Of a stretch of DNA of 64,000 nucleotides, positions 32,898-41,235 are shown in pieces. Source of the stretch: Pseudomonas sp. (GTDB taxonomy: Bacteria > Pseudomonadota > Gammaproteobacteria > Pseudomonadales > Pseudomonadaceae); assembly GCF_030150285.1 (NCBI RefSeq), contig NZ_JASLGE010000089.1, forward strand, positions 11,683 through 75,682, written 5' to 3'. The notes beneath the pieces were generated by a model. It worked only from the letters and a program-made list of their open reading frames with translations. It was not told the origin of the DNA and did not search any database. The stretch's first letter is position 1. The number at the start of each line of letters is the position of its first letter. Made by a program: the position numbers and the translations under genes.

Positions 32898-35815
32898 TGA
32901 AGTTCTGGGATAGCTTCGCAGCACCTCTGCGCACAGAACCTGACCTTGATGACGCTCAAGCCAGCGAAGCCGCCACTGAACGCTACTTCGAGCGCCTCGC
33001 GACGGCAGGCATTCCTTCCCCGGACAACTGGCACAACCTCAAGAAAAAACCGGCTACCACCGCCGACGTGGCCAAGCTGTACGACGTCAACGCGTCCTTC
33101 GTCGACCTGTTGCCCTGGGTCGACTACTTACCGGCAGAGAAAGCCATGCTGCTGGAGGACGGTGTTTCCCGCGCTGCATTCTTCGAACTGACGCCCATCG
33201 GCACCGAAGGCCGCGACCCCGAGTGGCTGCGCAAAGCCCGCGATGCGCTGGAAAACGCACTCCAGGACTCTTTTGATGAACTGGAAACCTCGCCTTGGGT
33301 CGTTCAGCTCTACGCCCAGGACGAAACCAATTGGGACGATTATTTGCAGCAACTGCACGACTACATTCAGCCCCGCGCACAAGGCACGGCGTTCACCGAG
33401 CTGTATCTGACGTTGATGAAGCAACACCTGGAGGCCATCTCCAAACCCGGCGGCCTATTCGAAGACACCGCCGTCAGCAAACTGCCCTGGAAAGGCCAGC
33501 AGCGCCGCGTACGGCTGGTCGTTTATCGCCGCATTCAGCGCACAGACCTGGACGTGCGCGGCCAGGCTCCCGGCCCCTATTTGAAAATCATCTGCGATCG
33601 CCTGACCGGAGGCCTGGCCAACGCCGGCATTAAAAGCCATCGCATGGATGGCCACGCGATCCGCCACTGGCTGATTCATTGGTTCAACCCGCGCCCTGAC
33701 CACCTCGGGCCTGCGGAGGCCGACATCCGGCGTTTCTACGCCCTGGTGTGCAAAGAGGTGCCCATAGCCCAAGAAGACGAGTTGCCGCTGGCCAGCGGAA
33801 CCGACTTTTCGCAAAACCTGCTCTACCGCGAGCCCGTGTCGGAACCCGACACCGGGCTGTGGTACTTCGACGATTTACCCCATCGCGTGGTGGTACTTGA
33901 TCGCTTGCGCGAAGCGCCCAAGACCGGCCACCTGACGGGTGAAACCCTTAAGGGCGGCGATGCCCTCAATGCCCTGTTCGACAAAATGCCCGAAGACACC
34001 CTGCTGTGCATAACCCTGGTCATCACCCCACAAGACACACTGGACAGCCATCTGGAAAAGCTCTCACGCAAAGCCGTGGGCGATACCCAGGCCTCCATCC
34101 TCACCCGCGAAGACGTAAACACCGCCCGCCAATTACTCGGCCGCAAGCACAAGCTCTACCGGGGCAGCGTGGCGTTTTACCTGCGCGGCCGTGATCGCGC
34201 GCAACTGCAGGAACGCAGCCTGCAACTCAGTACCGCCCTCCTCGGGGCAGGCATGGAGCCGGTTGACCCTCAGGATGAAGTCGCGCCGTTGAACACGTAT
34301 TTACGCTGGCTGCCCGGCAACTTCGACCCCAACCAACGCCGCGCGCTGGACTGGTACACGCAATTGATGTTCGCTCAACACATTGCCAACCTCGCCCCCG
34401 TATGGGGCCGCTCAACGGGCACAGGCCACCCCGGCATTACGTTATTCAATCGCGGCGGTGCGCCGCTGACCTTCGATCCGCTGAATCGGCTCGATCGGCA
34501 AATGAACGCGCACCTCTTCATCTTTGGCCCCACCGGCTCAGGCAAATCCGCCACAGCGACCGGCATGCTCAGCCAGCTCGTGGCGATCTACCGGCCCCGC
34601 CTGTTTATCGTCGAAGCGGGTAACAGCTTTGGCTTGCTCGGGGATTTCGCTAAACGTCTGGGCCTGACGGTCAACCGCGTCCGCTTGGCACCGGGTTCCG
34701 GTGTCAGCCTTGCGCCCTTCGCGGACGCGGTGAAACTCATTGAGCCCAGCCATAACGTCAAAATCTTCAAGGCGGACGACCTCGAAGCCTCGGACGAACA
34801 CCTGGCCAGCCAGACCGAAGACGAACAACGGGACATTCTGGGCGAGATGGAAATCACCGCCAGGCTGATGATCACCGGCGGTGAAGAAAAAGAAGACGCC
34901 CGCCTTACCCGCGCCGACCGCAGCGCCATCCGCCAATGCATTCTCAACGCGGCGAAAAAATGTGTGGCCGAACAACGCATCGTCCTTCCCCAAGACATCC
35001 GCGAAGCCCTCCACGAAACAGGCCTGGAACCCGGCATCCCGGCCGCTCGAAGCGCCCGTTTTCTGGAAATGGCTGAAGCCCTGTCCATGTTCTGCATGGG
35101 CAGCGAAGGCGAGATGTTCAACCGCCCCGGCACGCCCTGGCCAGAGGCGGATATCACCATCGTTGACCTGGCCACCTATGCGCGCGAGGGCTACAGTGCA
35201 CAGATGGCCATCGCCTATATTTCGCTGCTCAACGCCGTCAACAACATCGCTGAACGGGACCAATTCAAAGGCCGCCCCCTGGTGTTTTTCACCGACGAAG
35301 GCCACATCCAACTGCGGGTGCCACTGCTCTCCCCGTACTCCGTCAAGATCACCAAAATGTGGCGAAAGCTGGGCGCGTGGTTCTGGATGGCGACCCAGAA
35401 CGTCGACGACGTACCGCCCGAAGCCTCAGCCCTGCTCAACATGATCGAGTGGTGGATCTGCCTGAACATGCCCCCGGACGAAGTGGTGAAAATCGCCCGT
35501 TTCCGAGAACTGAGCTCGGCTCAAAAGTCGATGATGCTGTCCGCCCGCAAAGAAAGCGGCAAATTCACCGAAGGCGTCGTCCTCTCCAAAAGCCTGGAAA
35601 TGCTCTTTCGCGCCGTACCGCCCAGCCTGTTCCTGGCCTTGGCCATGACCGAACCGGAAGAGAAAAAACAACGCTACGACCTCATGCAAGCCACAGGCTG
35701 CAACGAACTCGACGCCGCCATAAACGTCGCCGCGACACTGGATCGCAGCCGCGGAATTGAACCCCACACCCTCACCTTTCCCGAACCCGACTCGGCCCTG
35801 GAGCCACCGGCATGA
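32897..35815 (+). CDS. TIGR03744 (PFL_4706) conjugative transfer ATPase, VirB4/TraC-like
   Basis: 972 residues from ATG 32897. The N-terminal half is the TraC/VirB4 protomer-contact region; the ATPase part starts with FIFGPTGSGKSATA (Walker A about 541-554) and has LVFFTDEGHIQL (Walker B about 795-806). It powers pilus assembly and substrate transfer from the inner membrane. The reading frame is complete and unusually well conserved in length for the family. It overlaps the next small gene by 4 bases. Confidence 0.9.
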   Translation: MKFWDSFAAPLRTEPDLDDAQASEAATERYFERLATAGIPSPDNWHNLKKKPATTADVAKLYDVNASFVDLLPWVDYLPAEKAMLLEDGVSRAAFFELTPIGTEGRDPEWLRKARDALENALQDSFDELETSPWVVQLYAQDETNWDDYLQQLHDYIQPRAQGTAFTELYLTLMKQHLEAISKPGGLFEDTAVSKLPWKGQQRRVRLVVYRRIQRTDLDVRGQAPGPYLKIICDRLTGGLANAGIKSHRMDGHAIRHWLIHWFNPRPDHLGPAEADIRRFYALVCKEVPIAQEDELPLASGTDFSQNLLYREPVSEPDTGLWYFDDLPHRVVVLDRLREAPKTGHLTGETLKGGDALNALFDKMPEDTLLCITLVITPQDTLDSHLEKLSRKAVGDTQASILTREDVNTARQLLGRKHKLYRGSVAFYLRGRDRAQLQERSLQLSTALLGAGMEPVDPQDEVAPLNTYLRWLPGNFDPNQRRALDWYTQLMFAQHIANLAPVWGRSTGTGHPGITLFNRGGAPLTFDPLNRLDRQMNAHLFIFGPTGSGKSATATGMLSQLVAIYRPRLFIVEAGNSFGLLGDFAKRLGLTVNRVRLAPGSGVSLAPFADAVKLIEPSHNVKIFKADDLEASDEHLASQTEDEQRDILGEMEITARLMITGGEEKEDARLTRADRSAIRQCILNAAKKCVAEQRIVLPQDIREALHETGLEPGIPAARSARFLEMAEALSMFCMGSEGEMFNRPGTPWPEADITIVDLATYAREGYSAQMAIAYISLLNAVNNIAERDQFKGRPLVFFTDEGHIQLRVPLLSPYSVKITKMWRKLGAWFWMATQNVDDVPPEASALLNMIEWWICLNMPPDEVVKIARFRELSSAQKSMMLSARKESGKFTEGVVLSKSLEMLFRAVPPSLFLALAMTEPEEKKQRYDLMQATGCNELDAAINVAATLDRSRGIEPHTLTFPEPDSALEPPA

Positions 35816-36105
35816 GAACACTCAACACCCTGACCCAAAACTTGATCGAAAGCCTGACACAGTTGCTTCAACAGCCTGGCGAAGATGCCCTGCAAACATT
35901 GGAAGTGTGCGCGCCGGTGTTGATCGAACAACTCCAGGAAGTGCTCAACCGAGCCGTTGACCGTCGCGATATTCAAGGCCAATTACGGGCCGTGCTTGAA
36001 GGCTGGATGAGGGAGCATCCGCAACCGTCAGAGGCAGAAGCCGCGTTGTTTGAGGCGTTGTGTCAACACGGGTTGGCAGTGAAGCGCTGTGATACCCCGG
36101 TTTGA
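35812..36105 (+). CDS. Small helical ICE protein of unknown function
   Basis: 97 residues coupled to the VirB4-like gene by an ATGA overlap. The sequence is almost wholly amphipathic helix (repeated LTQ, LLQQ, LEV, LIEQLQE), soluble and acidic. No named domain is recognised. The overlap and codon use make it a real member of the transfer operon; it is the last gene before the fourth cargo insertion and is followed by a terminator. Confidence 0.65.
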   Translation: MRTLNTLTQNLIESLTQLLQQPGEDALQTLEVCAPVLIEQLQEVLNRAVDRRDIQGQLRAVLEGWMREHPQPSEAEAALFEALCQHGLAVKRCDTPV

Positions 36106-36239
36106 GACCGTGTTGAACCCGATTGCGCAAACGCTCCTGGCCAGCGCGCAGTTGCACTTAAGAATACTGAGGTTTACTCTCTTGCCTTCGCTGCACATTC
36201 AGCGAACGGGTTTGACGGCCCGAGCTCATACAGGCGCAC

Positions 36240-36273
36240 AGCGCCCACCATTCCAATAGCAGGCGCTTTTTTT
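36240..36273 (+). terminator. Rho-independent terminator ending the transfer operon
   Basis: AGCGCC (36240-36245) pairs with GGCGCT (36262-36267), and the T-run covers 36267-36273. The loop of 16 bases is long, so strength is uncertain. It lies between the last transfer gene and the structured leader that follows. Confidence 0.55.
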
Positions 36274-36293
36274 GTGCCCGCTTATATGTTTAT

Positions 36294-36402
36294 GGCGGCT
36301 GTGTGTGGGAGACCTTCGGGTCTGCCGGGGTCCTGTATGCCCGGTCCGTCAACCTGCGCACAGCTGCCACCCTTATTCGTTTGACGGCGAACCGTGGCAG
36401 CT
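36294..36402 (+). promoter_or_regulatory. Structured RNA leader of the DUF3077 gene, with alternative pairings
   Basis: Bases 36294-36305 (GGCGGCTGTGTG) pair with 36357-36368 (CGCACAGCTGCC) through 12 pairs including G-U, enclosing two hairpins: AGACC-TTCG-GGTCT (36310-36323) and CCGGG...CCCGG (36325-36344). The result is a three-way junction. Bases 36362-36370 (AGCTGCCAC) can instead pair with 36394-36402 (GTGGCAGCT), which would break the junction, so two mutually exclusive folds exist, as in riboswitches or attenuators. The AGGAG site of the small ORF at 36427 lies 10 bases after the second fold. I recall similar leaders before DUF3077 genes in other pseudomonads, but cannot confirm a named RNA family. 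Confidence 0.55.
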
Positions 36403-36426
36403 CCTCACATACAGGAGTAATGCCAG

Positions 36427-36519
36427 ATGCACGCTCTCACTCCCTCTAGCAATCACTCAACGCGCACGATCAACCTGCCCAAAAGCCAACACCTCACTGC
36501 GAACCGAGGTGCCCTATGA
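36427..36519 (+). CDS. 30-residue leader ORF upstream of the DUF3077 gene
   Basis: ATG 36427 lies 10 bases after AGGAG (36412-36416), and the frame ends with TGA overlapping the ATG of the DUF3077 gene (ATGA at 36516-36519). The peptide is rich in Ser, Thr and His (MHALTPSSNHS...), with no hydrophobic segment. The DUF3077 ribosome binding site (GAGGTG) lies within this ORF. Translational coupling is therefore likely, making it a leader peptide or a small protein. An even shorter frame starts at ATG 36420 and ends after nine residues. Confidence 0.45.
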   Translation: MHALTPSSNHSTRTINLPKSQHLTANRGAL

Positions 36520-36788
36520 ACGTCTCTCCGTTGATCAAAACCGTTGGCGGTGCCACCTTCGGCAAATGCAACGCACAGCACCAGCGTCTGTTCAGCGTCA
36601 ATGCCGGCGTTTCGGGCGAAGAAGCCTTGCAGCACGCCTCTTTACTGCTGAACTGCGTCAACACGCTCTCGTACCTGGGTGCCATGGACGATGGCCACGA
36701 AACCCTGCGCTGGGCCTCGCACTACCTCAGTGAGATGGCCAAAGCGATCATCGACGACGTGACCTTGGGCCTTCAAGGCGTACCGTAA
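36516..36788 (+). CDS. DUF3077 family protein
   Basis: 90 residues. The pattern LFSVNAGVSGEEALQHASLLLNCVNTL in the middle is the mark of DUF3077, a small helical family found in multiple copies in Pseudomonas genomes. Function is unknown. The gene is coupled to a leader ORF and preceded by a structured RNA element. Its 3' end overlaps the annotated end of umuC on the other strand by 16 bases; with the umuC frame restored, the genes do not overlap. Confidence 0.7.
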   Translation: MNVSPLIKTVGGATFGKCNAQHQRLFSVNAGVSGEEALQHASLLLNCVNTLSYLGAMDDGHETLRWASHYLSEMAKAIIDDVTLGLQGVP

Positions 36789-38125
36789 CAGGATGGGTTG
36801 GACAGCCCCATCGCTATTGGATGGGGTCGTGTCCTACGGTTAGAGGCACGACAACCGCCACAACTGATCCAGCCGGGCCGTATAGCTTGACTCATCATTG
36901 CCCTGCGCATGGCCCAATCCGGGAGACTCGGCACGCTGGCAGCCCGCAGCGTGCCCCTGCCCCAACACGCATTAATCTGATCCGGAACGGCCATCACCCT
37001 GGTCGCCTCTGCCGGCTGATTGACCGCAAACAGATCATCCGAGAAGTCGCCCGGGTGTCGCAGATCCATGAGCAACACCTCGGCTTTGCTGTATTTGAAC
37101 TTGGGCTGAAAATCATGCTGGAGCGCATCGACTGCAGCCTTGGTCAGCAGCCGCACATCATCGGTCGGGTTCGGCAGCGGCAGCGTCACCACCACGCCCT
37201 TGGCGTACTTCGCTTCATCCGGATTGAACATGCCGGTGCGAATGCTGACCCGGAGTTTCTTGCAGTAGGACTTTTGTGCCCGCAGCTTTTCCGAGGCGCG
37301 CATCATGTAGGTGGCCACGGCCTCTTTGATCGGAGCCAGTTCTGTCAGCCTTTTGCCAAACATGCGGCTGCAACAGATTTCCTGCTTCGGAGGATACGGC
37401 TCATCGAGCTCCAGACAGGGCGTTCCGGCCAATTCGCGAGCGGTTTTCTCAATCACCACACTGAATTTTTTGCGCAACGTCCAAGGATCCGCCCTGGCCA
37501 GGTCCATCGCGGTTTTGATGCCCATGCTTTCCAGGTGAACGGTCATACGCCGCCCTACTCCCCACACCTCAGACACCGCAGTATTTCGCAGCACCCAGGC
37601 GCGCTCAAAGTCACCACACAGATTGACCACGCCTCCGGTGCGCGCCTGCAGGCGCTTGGCCGTGTGATTGGCCAGCTTGGCCAACGTCTTGGAGGGGCCG
37701 ATCCCCACCCCGACAGGAATCCCCGTGCACTTCAGGATCCTGGCGCGCAACGCCCGCCCCATCGCGGTAGCATCCAGAAGGCCCGTAAAGTCAGCAAAAG
37801 ACTCATCGATGCTGTAAACCTCCGCCGCTGGCACCATCGACTCAATCAAGCTCATCACCCGCTCGCTCATGTCGCCATACAGCGCGTAGTTCGAAGAGAA
37901 CGCAATAATGCCGTGCTGCTCCAACCGCTGCTTGATCTGAAAATACGGCTCGCCCATTTTCACAAACGGCTTGGCGTCATAACTGCGGGCGATCACACAG
38001 CCATCGTTATTACTGAGCACCACGATGGGGACTTTGGCCAAATCCGGCCTGAACACCCGCTCGCAACTGGCATAGAAACAGTTGCAGTCGATCAGCGCGA
38101 AAACCGGACTGGGCTTAGCGACCAT
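36773..38125 (-). CDS. umuC: UmuC, Y-family DNA polymerase V catalytic subunit (C-terminus frameshifted)
   Basis: 450 residues from ATG 38125 (GTG 38137 possible). Y-family polymerase motifs are clear: FALIDCNCFYASCE with the metal-binding Asp, YSIDESFAD with the DE pair, and GIPVGVGIGPSKTLAKLAN. Activity is translesion synthesis in the SOS response together with UmuD'. Near 36887 the frame slips: the annotated end reads SQAIRPGW..., whereas the +1 frame reads SYTARLDQLWRLSCL and stops at 36840-36842, the ending expected for this family. A one-base deletion (AAA to AA) is the simplest cause, so the last 16 or so residues are replaced. The catalytic core is intact. Confidence 0.85.
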   Translation of the reverse strand: MVAKPSPVFALIDCNCFYASCERVFRPDLAKVPIVVLSNNDGCVIARSYDAKPFVKMGEPYFQIKQRLEQHGIIAFSSNYALYGDMSERVMSLIESMVPAAEVYSIDESFADFTGLLDATAMGRALRARILKCTGIPVGVGIGPSKTLAKLANHTAKRLQARTGGVVNLCGDFERAWVLRNTAVSEVWGVGRRMTVHLESMGIKTAMDLARADPWTLRKKFSVVIEKTARELAGTPCLELDEPYPPKQEICCSRMFGKRLTELAPIKEAVATYMMRASEKLRAQKSYCKKLRVSIRTGMFNPDEAKYAKGVVVTLPLPNPTDDVRLLTKAAVDALQHDFQPKFKYSKAEVLLMDLRHPGDFSDDLFAVNQPAEATRVMAVPDQINACWGRGTLRAASVPSLPDWAMRRAMMSQAIRPGWISCGGCRASNRRTRPHPIAMGLSNPSCYGTP

Positions 38126-38543
38126 GGCTGCGCACACTGTGAGTCACCACACCCCAGATAGACAAATCATCCCCTTCCATCACATGCCGGTCCGGGTATT
38201 TGGGGTTCTCTGACTTGAGGATGACGTCTTTGCCTCGCATACAAAGACGCTTGCAGACGGGGTCATTGTTGAGCAACGCCACCACCACGTGGCCATGAAT
38301 GGGCTCGACCGAACGATCGATCACCGCCAAATCCCTCGAAAAAATCCCGATCCCCTGCATGCTGTCGCCATCAATAGACGCCAGATAAACATGCAGCGCA
38401 CGCACATTGAGCACTTGATCCAGAGAAATCACCTGCTCGATATGATCCGCCGCCGGTGACGGAAACCCAGCCGGAATCTTGAACAAACACAGGGGAATAG
38501 GAACTCCGCCCTCCACCAAAGGACCCAATAATGTGTAGCTCAT
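38115..38543 (-). CDS. umuD: UmuD, LexA-like S24 peptidase subunit of DNA polymerase V
   Basis: 142 residues. The Ala-Gly cleavage site is present in IPAGFPSP (about 24-26), the nucleophile in SIDGDSMQGIGI (Ser about 61) and the general base Lys in DPVCKRL (about 98). RecA-stimulated self-cleavage yields UmuD', which activates UmuC. It overlaps umuC by 11 bases, and a LexA box lies 19 bases upstream of the start codon. Confidence 0.9.
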   Translation of the reverse strand: MSYTLLGPLVEGGVPIPLCLFKIPAGFPSPAADHIEQVISLDQVLNVRALHVYLASIDGDSMQGIGIFSRDLAVIDRSVEPIHGHVVVALLNNDPVCKRLCMRGKDVILKSENPKYPDRHVMEGDDLSIWGVVTHSVRSHGR

Positions 38544-38561
38544 GACCTGCGCCCTCGATTA

Positions 38562-38577
38562 CTGTACGAATATACAG
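38562..38577. promoter_or_regulatory. LexA (SOS) box between umuD and yedK
   Basis: CTGTACGAATATACAG is a perfect CTGT-N8-ACAG match. It sits 19 bases upstream of umuD and 116 bases upstream of the divergent yedK pseudogene, so it mainly controls umuDC. RecA-driven LexA cleavage would release both directions. Confidence 0.85.
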
Positions 38578-38692
38578 TTAACAGCGTAGGGCAGATCCGA
38601 GCAATACGTCCGCATGAGATTTAGACGAGAGGAACATCCCGTTTAATGCGTCTACGCTCCCTGCAGTCGCTAAAGCCCACGAGGTCCTCGCC

Positions 38693-39413
38693 ATGTGCGG
38701 ACGATTTGTGCAGTACCGAGGCATCGCTGATTACTTGGACGTATTGGCCAGCGACAGAAAGATCGTCAGCGGGTATGACAACCACCCCATTGGCCGCTAC
38801 AACATCGCCCCCTGCTCCCGCGTCAACATTCTTCATGGCGTGGAAGACGGGTTACGGATTGATCCCGTGCACTGGGGTCTGGGCAAAAGGCAAACGCCCG
38901 GACCCCATCAACGCCCGCGCAGAAACCGTCACCACCGGCAAATTCTTCAAACAACTGTGGCCCAATGGCCGTGCTTTGGTCATGGCAGATGGATGGTACG
39001 AGTGGGTCAAAGATCCGGACGACCCGAAAAAGAAACAGCCCTACTTCATACGCTTGAAAAGCCAGGCGCCGATGTTTTTTGCAGCGCTTGCACAAGTGCA
39101 TCCGGGGTTAGAGCCTCATGACGGGGATGGCTTTGTGATCATCACCGCAGCGAGTGACCAAGGGATGGTTGATATTCATGATCGGCGGCCGCTGGTGTTT
39201 GCCCCGGAGTATGCTCGGGAATGGGTGGCGCGTGATTTGGATGCTGGGAGAGCTGAGGAATTGGATTTGGGCGGGTGCCAGGCTACTGAGGCGTTTGAGT
39301 GGTTTCGGGTTGGTAAGGAGGTGGGGAATGTGCGGAATGTGCGGAATGATAGGGCTAGATTGATTGTGCCGGTGGGGGATGAGCTACAAATGCATTTGAT
39401 GACAATCCGATAA
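38693..39413 (+). pseudogene. yedK: Disrupted yedK (SRAP/HMCES-type abasic-site DNA-protein crosslinker)
   Basis: The gene starts MCGRFVQY with the crosslinking Cys2 and YNIAP (about 40), then reads VHWG and loses the frame at about 38880. The second frame resumes as WAKGKRPDPINARAETV with the catalytic Glu region, DGWYEW, and HDRRPLVF with the catalytic His, ending at 39413. Roughly 11 bases coding for the usual GWAPFW-type stretch are missing between CACTGGGG and TCTGGGCAA. SRAP proteins shield abasic sites in single-stranded DNA, in keeping with the SOS context. The protein should be non-functional. Confidence 0.75.
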
Positions 39414-39453
39414 CGGGCAATAAGTAGTCAGGTGCTTGGTATCTCATTTGCCG

Positions 39454-39663
39454 TCACGCCAGGGGCAAGAGCACATCGAACGCAGTGCCGTTCGCGGCTA
39501 AAGAGGTAACGTCAATTCGCCCACCATGCCCCACTACCAGTTCGTGAACTATGAAGAGTCCTAATCCAAGCACCTCCGAAGCGAATGGTGAGCTGTCTTG
39601 CTGATGGGAGTAGCGTCGATCAGAGCTGAACAGGAGAGGTATCAAAGATTCAGGTATCGGCAC
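39454..39663 (-). pseudogene. Fragment of a sensor histidine kinase (ATP-binding end)
   Basis: 69 residues that hold only the last part of an HATPase domain: GLGLFIVHELVVGHGGRIDV (G2 box) and FDVLLPLA at the end. No dimerisation domain, H box or N box is present, and there is no start signal. It is the 3' scrap of a kinase gene left after recombination, and it lies between yedK and the Septu-like pair. Confidence 0.6.
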
Positions 39664-39840
39664 ACCGTTCAGGACGACGTTTTGAAAAGAAGGTGAATGG
39701 GTAGCTTCAGGGGCGTAGAAAGCGATTGGCCATTAGTGGTAACGTTGAGAACGTCGTAATCAATCATCCTGTCTTACCTAAATTAGAAAGCGAAGCTAAG
39801 GGCCTTCGACCCCTATAGCGATTTAAGCAAGGAGCTTAAA

Positions 39841-41235
39841 TTGAACAGCGTAGTATATGACTTTGAAGACATACCGTTAATCATCCCAAATCTTTATGAT
39901 CCGTATGAAAATAGTTATTCTATATTAGTAGGCAGCAATGGGGTTGGAAAGAGTCGACTGCTGACGAACATTTCGGCAATGCTCGCTGAGCGTAATGATT
40001 TTACGGCTGACAACTATATTAAGAAATATCGCGAGAGATACAACGGCGGTATTCCCAAAGTTATTACCGTTTCAACCAGCCCATTTGACACATTTAAGCT
40101 CCCCAAAAACAACAGTCCTTACGACGCCATACACTCCAACTACCGATATGTTGGAATGCGTGAAATGGGCTCCATGAGCTCTGGTTCAATCTCACTTATT
40201 TCTTCAGCAACAATTGGAATACTTGACAAACTGCAATCAAAACAAGGTTTGCAGAAGCTGGCCAACGTATTCCGTGAGCTGAATTTCGAATCACGACTAG
40301 ATTTCGTATTTAAATCTTTATTCCAGCCAGCAAATAGACATCGAGCAATATTCGACTCTGACATCACCATTTCAAGCGAATCAATTAACTTTTTCGAAAA
40401 CAAATACAATATAAAATTTGACTCAAGAGGTGCATCAGCACTAGCCAATCTATCTCTAGATGAGTACGAATCTATCGATAACGCACTAGGTTATTTCATA
40501 ACGTACTGTGTAAATAGAAAGCATATCACCCTAACAGTCAGTTATGAACATGGACTAGATTGGACACATACTTTCGGTGGGAGCATCCGAGGTAACGAAC
40601 ACCTGTTGGCGTGTACGATAACACTGCTCAGACATGGCCTAATCAAGCTAATGGATCTCCGACTGGCTAAGCCAGACAATTACGACTTCTCATTGCGTCG
40701 AGCCAGTTCGGGTGAACAGTGCATGCTGGTTATCATGCTAGGAATCGCTGGTCACATTACAGACGAATCACAAGTATTTATTGACGAGCCTGAAATCAGC
40801 TTGCATCCCAAGTGGCAAGAACGCTTCATGAGTCTATTAATCAATGTGTTTTCAGATTATAGACGGTGCAATTTTTATATTGCCACACACTCGCCGCAAA
40901 TAATCTCAAAGCTCAGCAGCACAAACTGCTTCATAACGTCACTAAGTAGACGCGAAATTTACAGCGCTTCCGATTTTAGGGAAAAGTCGGCAGACTACCA
41001 ACTGGCCGAGTTGTTTGATGCCCCAGGAAGCATGAACGAATATATCGTTCGATTGGCATTCAAGACTATGTCTAGCCTTCGCAAACATAAAAAGATCGAT
41101 CAAGAGACCTACGACGAGCTTAGGAAGCTTAGTAAATTCGCAGATACATTAGATAGAAGCGAGCCTCTTTACGAACTAATAAATTCCGCACTCGAAATGG
41201 GTAGCCATTATGCCACTAATCGCAAATCCCGTTAA
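39841..41235 (+). CDS. Septu-like ATPase (PtuA-type AAA/ABC ATPase)
   Basis: 464 residues from TTG 39841 after AAGGAGCTTAAA. Walker A is GSNGVGKS (31-38), a signature-like RASSGEQ lies at about 295, Walker B is VFIDEPEISLHP (about 315-326), and ATHSPQI (about 351) is the H-loop. No TOPRIM domain is present, so this is the SMC/ABC-like class found in Septu rather than OLD. The HNH gene overlaps it by 26 bases. Together they match the two-gene Septu layout in which the ATPase complex controls an HNH nuclease. It is AT-rich compared with the ICE backbone, suggesting separate acquisition. Confidence 0.7.
   Translation: MNSVVYDFEDIPLIIPNLYDPYENSYSILVGSNGVGKSRLLTNISAMLAERNDFTADNYIKKYRERYNGGIPKVITVSTSPFDTFKLPKNNSPYDAIHSNYRYVGMREMGSMSSGSISLISSATIGILDKLQSKQGLQKLANVFRELNFESRLDFVFKSLFQPANRHRAIFDSDITISSESINFFENKYNIKFDSRGASALANLSLDEYESIDNALGYFITYCVNRKHITLTVSYEHGLDWTHTFGGSIRGNEHLLACTITLLRHGLIKLMDLRLAKPDNYDFSLRRASSGEQCMLVIMLGIAGHITDESQVFIDEPEISLHPKWQERFMSLLINVFSDYRRCNFYIATHSPQIISKLSSTNCFITSLSRREIYSASDFREKSADYQLAELFDAPGSMNEYIVRLAFKTMSSLRKHKKIDQETYDELRKLSKFADTLDRSEPLYELINSALEMGSHYATNRKSR

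Noticed and set aside
36821..38161. Long plus-strand open frame (446 codons) opposite umuC
   Set aside because: It mirrors the umuC reading frame; Arg/His-rich translation, no domain, and umuC itself is certain.
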